NCBI GenBank assembly: GCA_003353825.1
Contig: PIVW01000360.1
Span: 1 to 6,095 of the forward strand
Reading direction: 5' to 3'
Origin: Chloroflexota bacterium
GTDB taxonomy: Bacteria > Chloroflexota > Anaerolineae > J102
Length of the DNA: 6,095 nt
The notes under the pieces were generated by a model that searched no databases, was not told the DNA's origin, and saw only the letters and a program-made list of their open reading frames with translations. The position numbers and the translations under genes were made by a program. Positions 5,609-6,095 of the stretch are shown piece by piece (positions within the stretch are counted from its first letter, which is position 1; every line of letters starts with the position of its first letter).

Positions 5609-5733
5609 GTATCTTCTCAATATTCCGGGGCACTCGCCGAATGAATTCGGGCTTTGGGGGCGGGGTTCTACGAACCTACGTCGAACGTCCACCTTCGTGG
5701 ACGGGTGGTTCTCTCAAGTTATTGAGAAGATAC
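5609..5733. mobile_element. MITE-like inverted-repeat element B
   Basis: Perfect 13-bp terminal inverted repeats GTATCTTCTCAAT (5609-5621) and ATTGAGAAGATAC (5721-5733) enclose 99 bp. The flanking octamers ATCTGTTG (5601-5608) and AGCTGCTG (5734-5741) agree at six of eight positions, consistent with an aged 8-bp target duplication. The interior holds small hairpins: CCGAAT/ATTCGG at 5637-5650, GGTTC/GAACC at 5664-5676 and CGTCCAC/GTGGACG at 5686-5703. The interior differs from element A although the ends are the same. There is no coding capacity. An older insertion than A is suggested by the decayed duplication, although its ends are better preserved. Confidence 0.75.
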
Positions 5734-5741
5734 AGCTGCTG

Positions 5742-6095
5742 TGTCGGTTGCCTTGTCTACTTATCTACAAGGCGCTTTGGATGCTCATAGTTGTTAGTGA
5801 ATAACATGGCAGTTACCTGGGATGTACTTTGTCCTTTGCAGTTTACTCGTCTGGTGTAACAGATGGCAAGCTGGGTCTGCGCCTGCTGATTGGAGGACTC
5901 ATCTGTAACCCAACCCAGAGACAAGACATCTAAGCTTCAATCTGGCAACATCGCCGGAAACCACACACACTAATTCACTCGACTTTGGCCATTTTGTCAT
6001 TATTGTCAAGTAAAGCACCAAAAACCGGCTAGGTTTACATAACAGCAGTCTATATATAGTGGTTATTTATTTTTCAAGTACTATATGTGGTAGTC
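5742..6095. other. Intergenic DNA to the window edge, no gene seen
   Basis: No coding region, tRNA or clear promoter can be supported in these 354 bp. The last 100 bp are AT-rich and include the palindrome CTATATATAG (6050-6059). TAGGTTTACAT at 6030-6040 is the exact inverse of ATGTAAACCTA at 5552-5562, an 11-bp inverted pair that encloses element B; its meaning is unknown. A promoter for a gene beyond the right edge is possible but not clear. Confidence 0.6.

Noticed and set aside
5664..5703. Hairpins GGTTC/GAACC and CGTCCAC/GTGGACG considered as a tRNA or riboswitch
   Set aside because: No acceptor stem, CCA end or T-loop consensus is present, and the hairpins lie inside the terminal repeats of element B.
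4242..5741. CRISPR array or phage/defence island
   Set aside because: The repeats are inverted and few, there are no regular spacers, and no cas, integrase or defence gene is present.

Overview
The window is about 6.1 kb of ordinary bacterial chromosome with moderate GC. Five protein genes can be supported. The best guess for the host is Chloroflexota (Anaerolineae, Caldilineae or Herpetosiphon-like): a seven-repeat 'YLVVW' beta-propeller that ends in an FLPIITGN tail, a full-length RNase J, a dodecin and a DUF1269 protein fit that phylum, and the intergenic DNA is rich in short hairpin repeats. This is inference from gene content and memory of the families; no marker gene proves it.

Layout, left to right. 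(1) Positions 1-1287 (+) hold a beta-propeller protein whose homology runs upstream of its only possible GTG start, so its 5' end is broken or unusual. (2) Positions 1288-1424 are a short convergent gap with a 7-bp tandem repeat. (3) Positions 1425-1895 (-) encode a MaoC-type hot-dog hydratase with its Asp/His dyad intact. (4) Positions 1896-2110 are a divergent intergenic region with one good sigma70-type promoter on each strand. (5) Positions 2111-2317 (+) encode a small dodecin that lacks the flavin-stacking Trp and the flavin-contacting Gln. (6) Positions 2331-2379 form a perfect 20-bp hairpin, read as a bidirectional terminator between convergent genes. (7) Positions 2452-4104 (-) encode ribonuclease J. 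(8) Positions 4105-4949 are a gene-poor stretch holding a 93-bp inverted-repeat element with an exact 8-bp target duplication, an operator-like palindrome, the C-terminal remnant of what looks like a luciferase-like (LLM) flavin oxidoreductase, and a REP-like hairpin. (9) Positions 4950-5474 (-) encode a DUF1269 glycine-zipper protein. (10) Positions 5475-6095 are non-coding, with a second element of the same inverted-repeat family at 5609-5733.

The genes do not form an obvious pathway or operon; each appears to be its own transcription unit. No new multi-gene system is visible. The most interesting content is the pair of MITE-like elements, which share the 13-bp end GTATCTTCTCAAT and make 8-bp duplications but have different interiors. 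They bracket the DUF1269 gene and the pseudogene remnant. Next in interest are the dodecin that has lost its flavin residues and a 12-bp motif shared 37-44 bp upstream of both rnj and the DUF1269 gene.
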